Assembly (NCBI RefSeq): GCF_000496595.1
Contig: NC_022793.1
Coordinates: 1,131,202-1,195,201 of the forward strand
Length of the DNA: 64,000 bases
DNA from: Candidatus Liberibacter americanus str. Sao Paulo
GTDB taxonomy: Bacteria > Pseudomonadota > Alphaproteobacteria > Rhizobiales > Rhizobiaceae
Reading direction: 5' to 3'
Shown piece by piece: positions 18,975 to 27,401 of this stretch. The position numbers and the translations under genes are program-made. The notes under the pieces are model-generated. The model had not been told where the DNA came from. It worked only from the letters and a program-made list of their open reading frames with translations, and did not search any database. The number at the start of each line of letters is the position of its first letter. Within the stretch, counting starts at the first letter, position 1.

Positions 18975-19820
18975 ATGATAATTTATTTTCATAGAGTTTA
19001 TTCTTATTTGCTATATTTAAGAAGGATCTGCAAGCATATTGCGATTATAAGCATAATTACATTAGAATCAAGTTGTGGTTTTAGTGGTTATTCCCGTTTA
19101 GCCATACCTGATCTAAATTCCCTTGAAAACATTACTCATGTGGAATTATTGGATATAACAAATGATATTGGAAGTAAATATCAATCAAATCCTAAAAATA
19201 AAGTGATAGGCATTGCATATGCAGATGCATTGCGAAGGATAGGAAGATATTCACAAGCGGTTGCTGTAATGCAACAAATTGCGATATTGTATCCAAATGA
19301 TACAGAAGTGCTGTCAGCTTATAGCAAAGCTTTAGCAAATTCTGGACACTTAGAGGAAGCGTTGGATTCAGTTGAACGTGCCCAAAGACCTGATATGCCA
19401 GATTGGACACTAATATCAGCAAAAGCATCTATTCTATCTCAAATGGGAAAATATTTGGAAGCGCGAACAGAGTATAATAAAGCTTTAGAAATAGCTCCTA
19501 ATGAGCCATCTATTGTATCTAATATAGCGATGTCATACCTATTAACAGGAGACATAAAAATGGCGGAAGAAAAAATGCGTTACGCCTCAAGGATGTTAGG
19601 AGCTGATAGCCGTATAAGACAAAATTTAGCCTTAGTTATTGGATTGCAAGGACGAATCAAAGAGGCTTATGATATCGCCTCTCAAGAATTAGATCCTGAA
19701 GAAGCAAAAGAAAATATAGCTTATCTTAAATCGATACTTTCCCAAAAGGATCCTTGGTCTAGGATAAGATCAAGAGAATATCGATCTAGTAATACTAGTC
19801 AAAAAACAACAGATAAATAA
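18975..19820 (+). CDS. TadD-like TPR lipoprotein
   Basis: A 281-residue protein with an N-terminal hydrophobic stretch ending in an apparent lipobox (LESSC, about residue 36), then at least three tetratricopeptide repeats between residues 65 and 230. Examples are NKVIGIAYADALRRIGRYSQA and LSAYSKALANSGHLEEALDSVERA. It resembles TadD, a pilotin-like lipoprotein of the Flp/Tad pilus apparatus. No other tad or flp gene is nearby, so the pilus role is an inference from similarity. AAAGGAATAAA precedes the ATG. Confidence 0.75.
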   Translation: MIIYFHRVYSYLLYLRRICKHIAIISIITLESSCGFSGYSRLAIPDLNSLENITHVELLDITNDIGSKYQSNPKNKVIGIAYADALRRIGRYSQAVAVMQQIAILYPNDTEVLSAYSKALANSGHLEEALDSVERAQRPDMPDWTLISAKASILSQMGKYLEARTEYNKALEIAPNEPSIVSNIAMSYLLTGDIKMAEEKMRYASRMLGADSRIRQNLALVIGLQGRIKEAYDIASQELDPEEAKENIAYLKSILSQKDPWSRIRSREYRSSNTSQKTTDK

Positions 19821-20093
19821 AATATGAGTAGTAAAATATTTTTTATAATAAATTGGGCTGTCCTTATGTAAAATGATAATAGAGAATAAAGACAATATTT
19901 TAAAAATCTCAAATACAGATGTTTTTAATACTCAATTAAAAACTATATTTTATAATTAGTTAATTTTTATATTTAAGCCGATAAAAAATAAATAACAAAC
20001 TATTGAATAATTTTTTCATGTAAAAACATAATATTAAAAGCTATATAATCGATCAAATTATAAGATTGAAATAACATCATTCTAAAAAATCAA

Positions 20094-20891
20094 TCATCCT
20101 AATAATAATCCTATAGAACCAACTACTATTCTCCATATCGCAAATAATGTATATCCTTGTTTTGACATAAAATTTAACAAAAATCTTACAACAATCAATC
20201 CGCTTATAAAAGAAGCAAAACAGCCAATAATAATTCCAACACCTATATCATTGATAATGATCGTGCTATTTCTATAAAAGTCCAGTAAACAAGCACCAAT
20301 AATTGTTGGCATTGCTAGGAAGAATGAAAAATCTATAGCTGAACGCTTATCAGCACCCAAAATCAAAGAACCAACAATTGTAGCTCCTGATCGAGAAGTG
20401 CCTGGAATCATAGATAAACACTGAAATAATCCTATTCTAAACGCTAAAGATATAGGATATTTTTGAGCATCAAAGTATTTTGCTTTCAAATTTACACGAT
20501 CAACTATCAATAATATAATACCACCCATAATCAAACTAATACACATAGTTGTATTTTCTTTGAATAGCACTGATTTGATAAAATCATGGGCTAAGAAGCC
20601 TAAAATAGCTGAAGGGATAACTCCTATACATAAACATATTGAGAAATGACGAGCATAAGGATCATATGGAATAGACTTAATAATGGTGATAATCCTTGAA
20701 AAATATACATATAGCAAAGCGGCAACAGCGCCTAGTTGAACTAAAATAATAAAACTATCTCCTGGTGATTTTATCCCCATCATCTTACTTATAATCAATA
20801 AGTGTGCAGTTGATGACACAGGTATAAATTCCGTTAATCCCTCAACTACACCTAAAATAAGTAAACAAATTATAGAATTTTCAGAAATCAT
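20094..20891 (-). CDS. uppP: undecaprenyl-diphosphatase
   Basis: Integral membrane phosphatase (BacA/UppP) that recycles undecaprenyl pyrophosphate to the monophosphate carrier for peptidoglycan precursors. Both active-site motifs are present: EGLTEFIPVSSTAHLL near residue 18 and PGTSRSGATIVGSL near 165. About eight hydrophobic segments span the 265 residues. It lies alone on the minus strand between plus-strand genes. An extended AT-rich gap separates it from the convergent TPR gene. Confidence 0.96.
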   Translation of the reverse strand: MISENSIICLLILGVVEGLTEFIPVSSTAHLLIISKMMGIKSPGDSFIILVQLGAVAALLYVYFSRIITIIKSIPYDPYARHFSICLCIGVIPSAILGFLAHDFIKSVLFKENTTMCISLIMGGIILLIVDRVNLKAKYFDAQKYPISLAFRIGLFQCLSMIPGTSRSGATIVGSLILGADKRSAIDFSFFLAMPTIIGACLLDFYRNSTIIINDIGVGIIIGCFASFISGLIVVRFLLNFMSKQGYTLFAIWRIVVGSIGLLLG

Positions 20892-21014
20892 GTTTAAAAA
20901 TATTTTGCTTGATTATTACTATTAACTCTTGTATCCGTCATATCTGTATAACACAATAACTTATTTGAAATTAATATGCACTTTCATATAACCAATTGAA
21001 CTTTTGAAGGTAAA

Positions 21015-21707
21015 ATGTCCTCACTTTATCATAATCCAATGTCATCTAGTTCACGCTTTATAAGATTGATTCTCCACGAATATGATTTTAAACCCAATAT
21101 GATAGAAGAATTTCCATGGGAAAAGCGTCGTAATTTTCTAGAAATTAATCCAGCAGGAACATTGCCCGTTTATGTAGATGACGATAATAATATATTCTGT
21201 GGATCTACTGTTATATCGGAATATATTAACGAAACACAGATAGATATCAAAAATAATAAAAACTTTCTACCTTCTAATTCTTTACAAAAAGCTGAAATTC
21301 GAAGATTAGTAGAATGGTTCTTGCAAAAAATGGAACAAGACGTGACTTATCCTTTACTTAACGAACGCGTATATAAACTACAAATGAAGGTTGAACAAGG
21401 TGGAGGCTCTCCTGATTCAACAATATTACGTATAGCACGTAATAACATGCAACAACACATTAAATACATGACATGGCTAATCAAATCACGTTCTTGGATT
21501 GCAGGAAACCATATAAGTTATGCTGATTTTGCAGCTGCTGCGTCTATTTCCACACTTGATTACATAGCTGAAATAAACTGGGATAGTATTTCTGTTATTA
21601 AAGAATGGTATCAAAGTATCAAATCAAGGCCTTCTTTTCGACCTTTGCTTTCAGAGAGAATAAGAGGATTATTACCTGTATCTCATTACGCTAATCTTGA
21701 CTTTTAA
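21015..21707 (+). CDS. glutathione S-transferase family protein
   Basis: The N-terminal thioredoxin-fold half has LYHNPMSSSSRFIRLIL and the cis-proline motif NPAGTLPVYVDD, then a STVISEYI glutathione-contact segment. The C-terminal half is the all-helical GST domain, ending in WYQSIKSRPSFRPLL. The 230-residue length fits. Substrates are unknown; members of this group serve in detoxification or thiol chemistry. The start is ATG 21015 after TTGAAGG. It precedes an SDR gene by 95 bases. Confidence 0.88.
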   Translation: MSSLYHNPMSSSSRFIRLILHEYDFKPNMIEEFPWEKRRNFLEINPAGTLPVYVDDDNNIFCGSTVISEYINETQIDIKNNKNFLPSNSLQKAEIRRLVEWFLQKMEQDVTYPLLNERVYKLQMKVEQGGGSPDSTILRIARNNMQQHIKYMTWLIKSRSWIAGNHISYADFAAAASISTLDYIAEINWDSISVIKEWYQSIKSRPSFRPLLSERIRGLLPVSHYANLDF

Positions 21708-21802
21708 ATATTAAATTTATCAAACAATACATAGATAAAGTATAAAAATATTAAGTTATGCATAATACTGCTTTTAAATTTCTTATAATAGGTGTGTAGA
21801 AT

Positions 21803-22672
21803 ATGTATCTCATGATACTAGGCGCTGGTTATACAGGCAGCTTCATAGCAAGTGAAGCACTACAAATAGGGATAAATACATCTGGAACTACACGTTCGAT
21901 AATCAATTTACAATCATTATATGAGAAAGGAATATCTCCATTTATATTTAAAAATAAAACAATATGCACTGAATTACAAAATCAACTCCATTCTATAACA
22001 CATATAGTACAGTGTATTAAGCCTGATACTGAAGGAGATCCAGTAATTAATGCTATGAACGGAGAATTACATAAATTTTGTCCAAATCTAAAGTGGATTG
22101 GATATCTTTCTACAACTGGTGTATATGGTAATCGGGAAGGTCAATGGGTTAGCGAAAACACACCATTAAATCCAATTTCTTGCTCTGCTACTAGACGATT
22201 TGAAGCTGAAAAAAAATGGCTTTTAATATCAAAACGATTAAATATAAAACTAGCAATATTAAGATTAGCTGGTATCTATGGTCCTAAACGTAATCCTTTT
22301 ATTAACATATGTAAAAAAAACGCTGTAAGAATAATCAAAAAAGAACAGGTATTCAATAGAATTCGCGTAGAAGATGTTGCTAAATGTGTGGTTTTTCTTA
22401 TGAATAAAAATATTGAGGGTGTATTTAACATCAGTGATGATGAACCATCTCCTCCTCAAGATGTAATAATGGAAGCCACTTCTATCATGAATATAGAACC
22501 ATTAATAGAAATAGATTTTGATAAAGCAAATATATCTCATATGATGAGATCATTCTATGCAGACAATAAAAGAGTATCAAATAAAAAGATTAAATCTATT
22601 GGTTTTCAACTGTTATATCCAAACTATCGTATCTCATTGCAACAATTATGGGATAATAATAACTATATATAA
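21803..22672 (+). CDS. NAD-dependent epimerase/dehydratase-like SDR protein
   Basis: Extended short-chain dehydrogenase/reductase. The nucleotide-binding glycine motif appears as GAGYTGSFIA at residues 7-16. The catalytic region contains YLSTTGVYGNREGQWVSE near 100-117, followed by LRLAGIYGPKRNP. It resembles the YeeZ/YbjT group acting on unidentified nucleotide-sugar-like or small substrates. The 289 residues are complete. It lies directly after the GST gene and may be co-transcribed. Confidence 0.82.
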   Translation: MYLMILGAGYTGSFIASEALQIGINTSGTTRSIINLQSLYEKGISPFIFKNKTICTELQNQLHSITHIVQCIKPDTEGDPVINAMNGELHKFCPNLKWIGYLSTTGVYGNREGQWVSENTPLNPISCSATRRFEAEKKWLLISKRLNIKLAILRLAGIYGPKRNPFINICKKNAVRIIKKEQVFNRIRVEDVAKCVVFLMNKNIEGVFNISDDEPSPPQDVIMEATSIMNIEPLIEIDFDKANISHMMRSFYADNKRVSNKKIKSIGFQLLYPNYRISLQQLWDNNNYI

Positions 22673-22836
22673 AATTGATGTATTTACGATATGCATAACA
22701 TGTTCAAATACGAGATAATAATTAAATCAGCAATAACCAATTAATACAAAACGTTTTTCTTTGATAATGCAAATATATATTGTAAAATCTACTAAAAAGA
22801 CTTTGCTTCATTATTTTATATACTTATAGAATAATA

Positions 22837-24165
22837 TCACTGTGGATTATCAAAACTAAAAAGTTCAGTTTGATCATCATAAGAAAATAATTCAGCATAT
22901 CTTCCCCAAGATACAACTGTATTAATAGTTTCTTTAGCATATTCCTCAGACATATAGTCTTCGAGTTCATTACGAAATCGTGCAGCAGGAGCACTATGCG
23001 ATCCACGCTCATCAAGTACTCGTCTAATAAGATTAACTAAAGGAACATATTTCAAAAGATGTTTTGCAAATAGTCTTTTGCGAGAATCTGTGCCAAGATT
23101 TGCAAAATTTTTTCCTGCTTCCGTTAAGGTAATATCACCTTCACTCAAATGAACGAATCTGAGCAATTGAAGTGATTCTCCAATATGAAAAAGCTCATCA
23201 GTTTCAAGCTGCAACCTACCACCGGCCAATTCAGGAAGATCCGCTTTGCCATCATAAGGAGGTGCCATAATAGCCTCTATAAGCCCTGATAACAAATTAA
23301 TCGAAACATGTCTAAGGAACATCCCTACCCCAATACTTGCACTATTGCCTAAAATGCCAATATTGCTTTCTTCTTTTTTAGTCATAAGATAATATATCTT
23401 ATCAACAATCTGACGAAATTCTGGAGAAAGGCGATTACGCGGATGCAGCATAGGAACAATAACTTCTTCTGCTATACGACCAGGATTAGATGAAAAAATC
23501 AGAACACGATCACACATCAAAACAGCTTCTTCAATATTATGGGTCACCATTAAAATAGATTTAATGGGAAGTTTACGCTCAATCCATAAATCAATAATAT
23601 CAGTACGGAGATTTTCAGCGGTAAGAACATCGAGCGCAGAAAACGGCTCATCCATCAAAAGTAAACTAGGATATACTACAAGAGCACGTGCAAAACCTAC
23701 ACGTTGAAGCATACCTCCTGAAATTTCGCTTGTATAAGCAGATTCAAAGCCATCTAATCCAATAAGATCTATCGCAAATAATGCTCTTTTACGACGTTCT
23801 TCCTTATCTATACCTATAGCAGCTAAACCTAATTCAACATTTTCCAATACAGTTAACCATGGGAATAAAGCAAAAGATTGAAATACAACACTAATATCTT
23901 TTGGAGGACCTTTAATTATCTTATTTTGGAATCTAGCTTCTCCTGAAGTAGGATGAACTAAACCTGCGATAATACGCAATAAAGTTGATTTACCAGAGCC
24001 AGATCTACCAAGAAGTCCAACAATTTCACCGGAAGCAATATTAAAATTAACCTTATCTAATACTAGTAAATTACCAGATGCCCTCTTGAAAAAAAACTTT
24101 TGGCAAATATCTTTAACCTCTAAAAGATTATTATTATAGAAATCATTTACCATATAAAGATCCAC
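22837..24165 (-). CDS. NrtD/SsuB-like ABC transporter ATP-binding protein with AAA-associated domain
   Basis: The ATPase component for the permease encoded just upstream. Walker A is GRSGSGKST at residues 53-61, the signature is SGGMLQR near 155 and Walker B is LLLMDEPFSALD. After about residue 280 there is an extra C-terminal domain, called AAA-associated (PF09821), rich in charged helices (ELPELAGGRLQLETDELFHIGESLQLL). Such fused ATPases accompany nitrate/sulfonate/bicarbonate-type permeases. The start codon is GTG 24165; an ATG lies at residue 5. The gap to the permease is 13 bases. The substrate is unknown and no binding protein is encoded nearby. Confidence 0.9.
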   Translation of the reverse strand: MDLYMVNDFYNNNLLEVKDICQKFFFKRASGNLLVLDKVNFNIASGEIVGLLGRSGSGKSTLLRIIAGLVHPTSGEARFQNKIIKGPPKDISVVFQSFALFPWLTVLENVELGLAAIGIDKEERRKRALFAIDLIGLDGFESAYTSEISGGMLQRVGFARALVVYPSLLLMDEPFSALDVLTAENLRTDIIDLWIERKLPIKSILMVTHNIEEAVLMCDRVLIFSSNPGRIAEEVIVPMLHPRNRLSPEFRQIVDKIYYLMTKKEESNIGILGNSASIGVGMFLRHVSINLLSGLIEAIMAPPYDGKADLPELAGGRLQLETDELFHIGESLQLLRFVHLSEGDITLTEAGKNFANLGTDSRKRLFAKHLLKYVPLVNLIRRVLDERGSHSAPAARFRNELEDYMSEEYAKETINTVVSWGRYAELFSYDDQTELFSFDNPQ

Positions 24166-24178
24166 GAAATTAAAAATA

Positions 24179-25945
24179 TCAATTAAGCTTTAAATAACGT
24201 TCTCCATATATATAGAGAGGACGCCAAAAAAACTTATTCAAGAAAAAAACAAAACAGCACATCAAAAAAACACCAAGGAAAACATCCGGATAGAGATTAC
24301 TATCTGCAGCTTGAGTAATATAAGAACCTAAACCTTTTGCTATAAGACGTATCTTTCCCCAACTGATCACTTCAGCAACAATACTAGCATTCCAAGCTCC
24401 TCCACACGCGGTAATAGCTCCTGTAATATAGTAAGGGAAAATACCCGGAAGGATAACGTATCTCCACCATCTCCAACCACTTACATGAAAACTTTTTGAA
24501 ACTTCTCTTAAATCATTTGGGAATGCACTCGCCCCAGCAATAACATTAAAAAGAATATACCACTGAGTTCCTAGTATCATTAAGGGAGACAACCATATAT
24601 TGGGATTAAGATCATAATATACAATAATAGAAGCTGCTATCGGGAAAAAAACATTAGATGGGAATGCAGCTAAAAATTGTACAAAATGCTGTGTTTTACT
24701 AGCAATATGTGGACGCAGACCTATCCATATACCTATAGGAACCCAAATAATAGTTGCAATAATAAGAAGAATAATTACTCGCATCATGGTAATACAACCA
24801 AGCCAAAATGCATGTAAAATATGTTGATAAGTTAAATTATCCATAATATATGCGAAAGATTGCCAAAATATACCAATGCTAACACTAAATATAATTAAAA
24901 ACCAAATTATATCTAATAAATAAGACACCTTTCGATTATAGAAAATAATGAACATATTTTCTATGAAATCACATTGAATTTCTCTAATGAAAAATAATGT
25001 TTTCCTAAGCTTATTAGATAATGGCAAAAAAATATTAAATAAGTTACAACCTACAAAACGTAAAAAATTTGTTCTTCGAAATAAAGATAGAACCCAAGAA
25101 TCAGATGAATACATAGTGGTTGTTCGTTCAAAACGAAATTTATTTGACCAAGAAATCATAGGGCGAAATAACAGTTGATCATAAATTATAATTACAAAAA
25201 GCATCACTATCAATGCATAAAAAACAGCTAATAAATTCTGTTCTTTAATCGCTAACCATATGTAGGATCCAATACCAGGAAGAGGTATTATATTATCACC
25301 AACCATAATTACTTCAGATGCAACTACAAAAAACCAACTTCCTGACATTGAAATCATCATATTCCAAATTAATCCTGGAATACTAAAAGGAACTTCTAAT
25401 TTCCAAAACTTTTGCCAACCAGAAAGATGGAAACTACGAGCAGCTTCATCTAAATCTTTGGGTATATTACATAAAGACTGATATAAGCTAAAAGTCATAT
25501 TCCATACTTGGCTTGTAAAAATAGCAAAAATAGCAGCCATTTCAGCTCCAAACAGTCTTCCAGGACATAAATTCATGAAGAATAAAACTGTAAATGTCAA
25601 AAATCCAAGTATAGGAATAGATTGCATAACATCTAAAATAGGAATAAGAATTATACTGAAACGACGACTCTTGGCAGCAACAGTTGCATATATAAATGTA
25701 AATAACAGTGAAATGACTATCGCTATTAACATACGTAAGGTAGTGCGCAACGCATAATGTGGCAAATATTCTAAATCAAGATTAATCGGAATAATATCAA
25801 CTATATTACGTGATAATGTTGTCTCATGAAAACCATGAAACAGAATGATAATTACACTAATAACTAAGATAAATGCTAAAAAATCAAAAAAATTTGGTGC
25901 AATTCCGCGATAGACAGAAGATGGTAATAAATTATATAAAAAAAT
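24179..25945 (-). CDS. Two-domain ABC transporter permease, probable ATT start
   Basis: Inner-membrane permease with two fused binding-protein-dependent transport domains. Each has an EAA-type loop (EAARSFHLSGWQKF and REVSKSFHVSGWRWW), as in NrtB-like systems. The first standard start codon is TTG 25765, but it has no ribosome site and would cut off the first membrane helix. The frame stays open upstream to a TAA at 25964-25966 and encodes a homolog-like N-terminus (SSVYRGIAPNFFDF, then a hydrophobic helix). The sequence AGGAG lies seven bases before an ATT at 25943-25945. I therefore prefer ATT as start, giving about 588 residues. Start confidence is moderate; the gene call is firm. Confidence 0.85.
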   Translation of the reverse strand: MFLYNLLPSSVYRGIAPNFFDFLAFILVISVIIILFHGFHETTLSRNIVDIIPINLDLEYLPHYALRTTLRMLIAIVISLLFTFIYATVAAKSRRFSIILIPILDVMQSIPILGFLTFTVLFFMNLCPGRLFGAEMAAIFAIFTSQVWNMTFSLYQSLCNIPKDLDEAARSFHLSGWQKFWKLEVPFSIPGLIWNMMISMSGSWFFVVASEVIMVGDNIIPLPGIGSYIWLAIKEQNLLAVFYALIVMLFVIIIYDQLLFRPMISWSNKFRFERTTTMYSSDSWVLSLFRRTNFLRFVGCNLFNIFLPLSNKLRKTLFFIREIQCDFIENMFIIFYNRKVSYLLDIIWFLIIFSVSIGIFWQSFAYIMDNLTYQHILHAFWLGCITMMRVIILLIIATIIWVPIGIWIGLRPHIASKTQHFVQFLAAFPSNVFFPIAASIIVYYDLNPNIWLSPLMILGTQWYILFNVIAGASAFPNDLREVSKSFHVSGWRWWRYVILPGIFPYYITGAITACGGAWNASIVAEVISWGKIRLIAKGLGSYITQAADSNLYPDVFLGVFLMCCFVFFLNKFFWRPLYIYGERYLKLN

Positions 25946-26130
25946 TGCCCTTCTCCTAAAAAATTAGTTTAAACTATATATATTTAGTAGTCGACAGTCA
26001 TGAATACATTTACTAAAGAACAAAAAATTAATTAGTGTTTCGCAATATAAAACAGTTGGCACGAAACATTGATTAAATCAATATAATACCAAGTTATAAT
26101 AAGAAAGTAATTTGTCACTGATATAAAAAC

Positions 26131-26155
26131 AAAACCGGGCTTTAGGCCCGGTTTT
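26131..26155 (-). terminator. Intrinsic terminator of the outer-membrane protein gene
   Basis: Perfect 10-bp stem: AAAACCGGGC pairs with GCCCGGTTTT across a five-base loop. Read on the minus strand it is followed by GTTTTT. It lies 22 bases past the stop codon of the beta-barrel gene. It is by far the most GC-rich hairpin in the window. Confidence 0.9.
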
Positions 26156-26176
26156 AGTAATAGAATAGTCTATAAA

Positions 26177-26833
26177 TTATAATTTCATAGCTAAGCCAAC
26201 AGAAATAGAATGTTGGTATCCGTTATCTTCGTTAGCAGTATTATTATAATAACCAAAATTATATCCAACACGAGCAGATACGCCGTCTAACAGCATAACA
26301 TCAACCCCTGCTCCTAAAGTTGGACCAATAGCTAATGAATACTCTTTTGTAGAATCACCAGCTGATTTAGCATGAACTTCACTAGCAACAGATAATCCAC
26401 CAGATACATAAGCTAAAACAGGATCAAAAACTTCATAACCAAAACGTGCACTTAAAGAACCAGAAGGGCCAATCATTTCTGATTTAGTCTTCTCAGAAGT
26501 TAATACATCATTTTTAACGTCAAATAAGTAGCTTAAATCAGAATCAACACCATAAACAAAAGGACCATTTTGTAAGTTAAAACCAGCAAATGCTGAAGGA
26601 CCGATAGAATAACTATATTTATTGTTAATCATACCTTTTCCTGCTAAACCCAAATATGATCCAGACCAATCCTGATATGAAATAACATTTCTATTGATGT
26701 GAGTAGGAACAACAGGTCTAGAATGACCGTGATTGTGATACTGACGACGCACAGCATCAGCAGCTTGCACAGAAAAAACAGATGCCAGAGAAAGACTCGA
26801 CACTCCAACAGCTAAGAAAAATTTACGCATCAT
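26177..26833 (-). CDS. Outer-membrane beta-barrel protein (Omp25/31-like)
   Basis: Small outer-membrane protein with a clear Sec signal peptide (MMRKFF, then a hydrophobic core ending in SVQA at residue 24). After it comes an eight-strand-like barrel with alternating hydrophobic residues and glycine turns. QDWSGSYLGLAGKGMINNKYSYSIG and the end YQHSISVGLAMKL are typical of the rhizobial Omp25/RopB group. TGGAGAATATG is the ribosome site. A long leader, a promoter-like pair and a strong terminator suggest high, single-gene expression. It is likely surface-exposed; no ligand can be deduced. Confidence 0.87.
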   Translation of the reverse strand: MMRKFFLAVGVSSLSLASVFSVQAADAVRRQYHNHGHSRPVVPTHINRNVISYQDWSGSYLGLAGKGMINNKYSYSIGPSAFAGFNLQNGPFVYGVDSDLSYLFDVKNDVLTSEKTKSEMIGPSGSLSARFGYEVFDPVLAYVSGGLSVASEVHAKSAGDSTKEYSLAIGPTLGAGVDVMLLDGVSARVGYNFGYYNNTANEDNGYQHSISVGLAMKL

Positions 26834-27401
26834 TCATATTCTCCATTTTATTTACTAAAAAAAGCAAATCCCCTAATATCCTAGATACCAGAGGTAATCT
26901 ACTAAAAGGTCTCTAATAACACAAGTGCAAATATTCGCTTCCACTAATAACGTAGTCAGCAAAACACTAAAGGTTGGCATAAACCAGAAACCACAATCAG
27001 ATTTATGCATCAAACCTATCAATAATCAAAGAGGTTAAAAGGGTTTTTTTTCATTTACCACAATGTCAAAAATAATAGTTGCAAAAAAGCAACATATATA
27101 TACTATACCCAACATTAACCTCTCCCGTATAAACGGGAATAAGTATTATCATACATAATATAAATAACACTTTATCGTTTAAAATATAATAATAAATAAA
27201 AAAATTATACAATATATTTCTATATATTATAGTTAAATTACTATTATAGTATAAAAAAGCATAAATTTATGCTAAGCATTTTCTTAAAAAATAATACAGA
27301 AAACATCAACTCATAAGCCTAATATTTAAATGGTGATGATTTGAAATAGATAATAACTATACTAGTTATGCATATATATACAATAAGAAAACATAAAAAG
27401 T
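26834..27401. other. Intergenic region with long omp leader
   Basis: The part next to the omp gene (26834-27000) has more balanced base composition than other gaps, which suits a transcribed 5' untranslated region of about 165 bases. A promoter-like pair is entered separately. The part next to uvrC (27140-27400) is plain AT-rich DNA. A short CCCGT/ACGGG stem at 27124-27137 lacks a T-run on either strand. Confidence 0.5.
27002..27029 (-). promoter_or_regulatory. Possible promoter for the outer-membrane protein gene
   Basis: On the minus strand TTGATT at 27029-27024 is separated by 16 bases from CATAAA at 27007-27002. This is a plausible -35/-10 pair about 170 bases before the start codon. In such AT-rich DNA matches occur by chance, so support comes mainly from the unusually structured leader it would create. 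Confidence 0.35.

Noticed and set aside
27124..27137. CCCGT/ACGGG hairpin as terminator
   Set aside because: The stem is only five bases and neither strand has a T-run after it.
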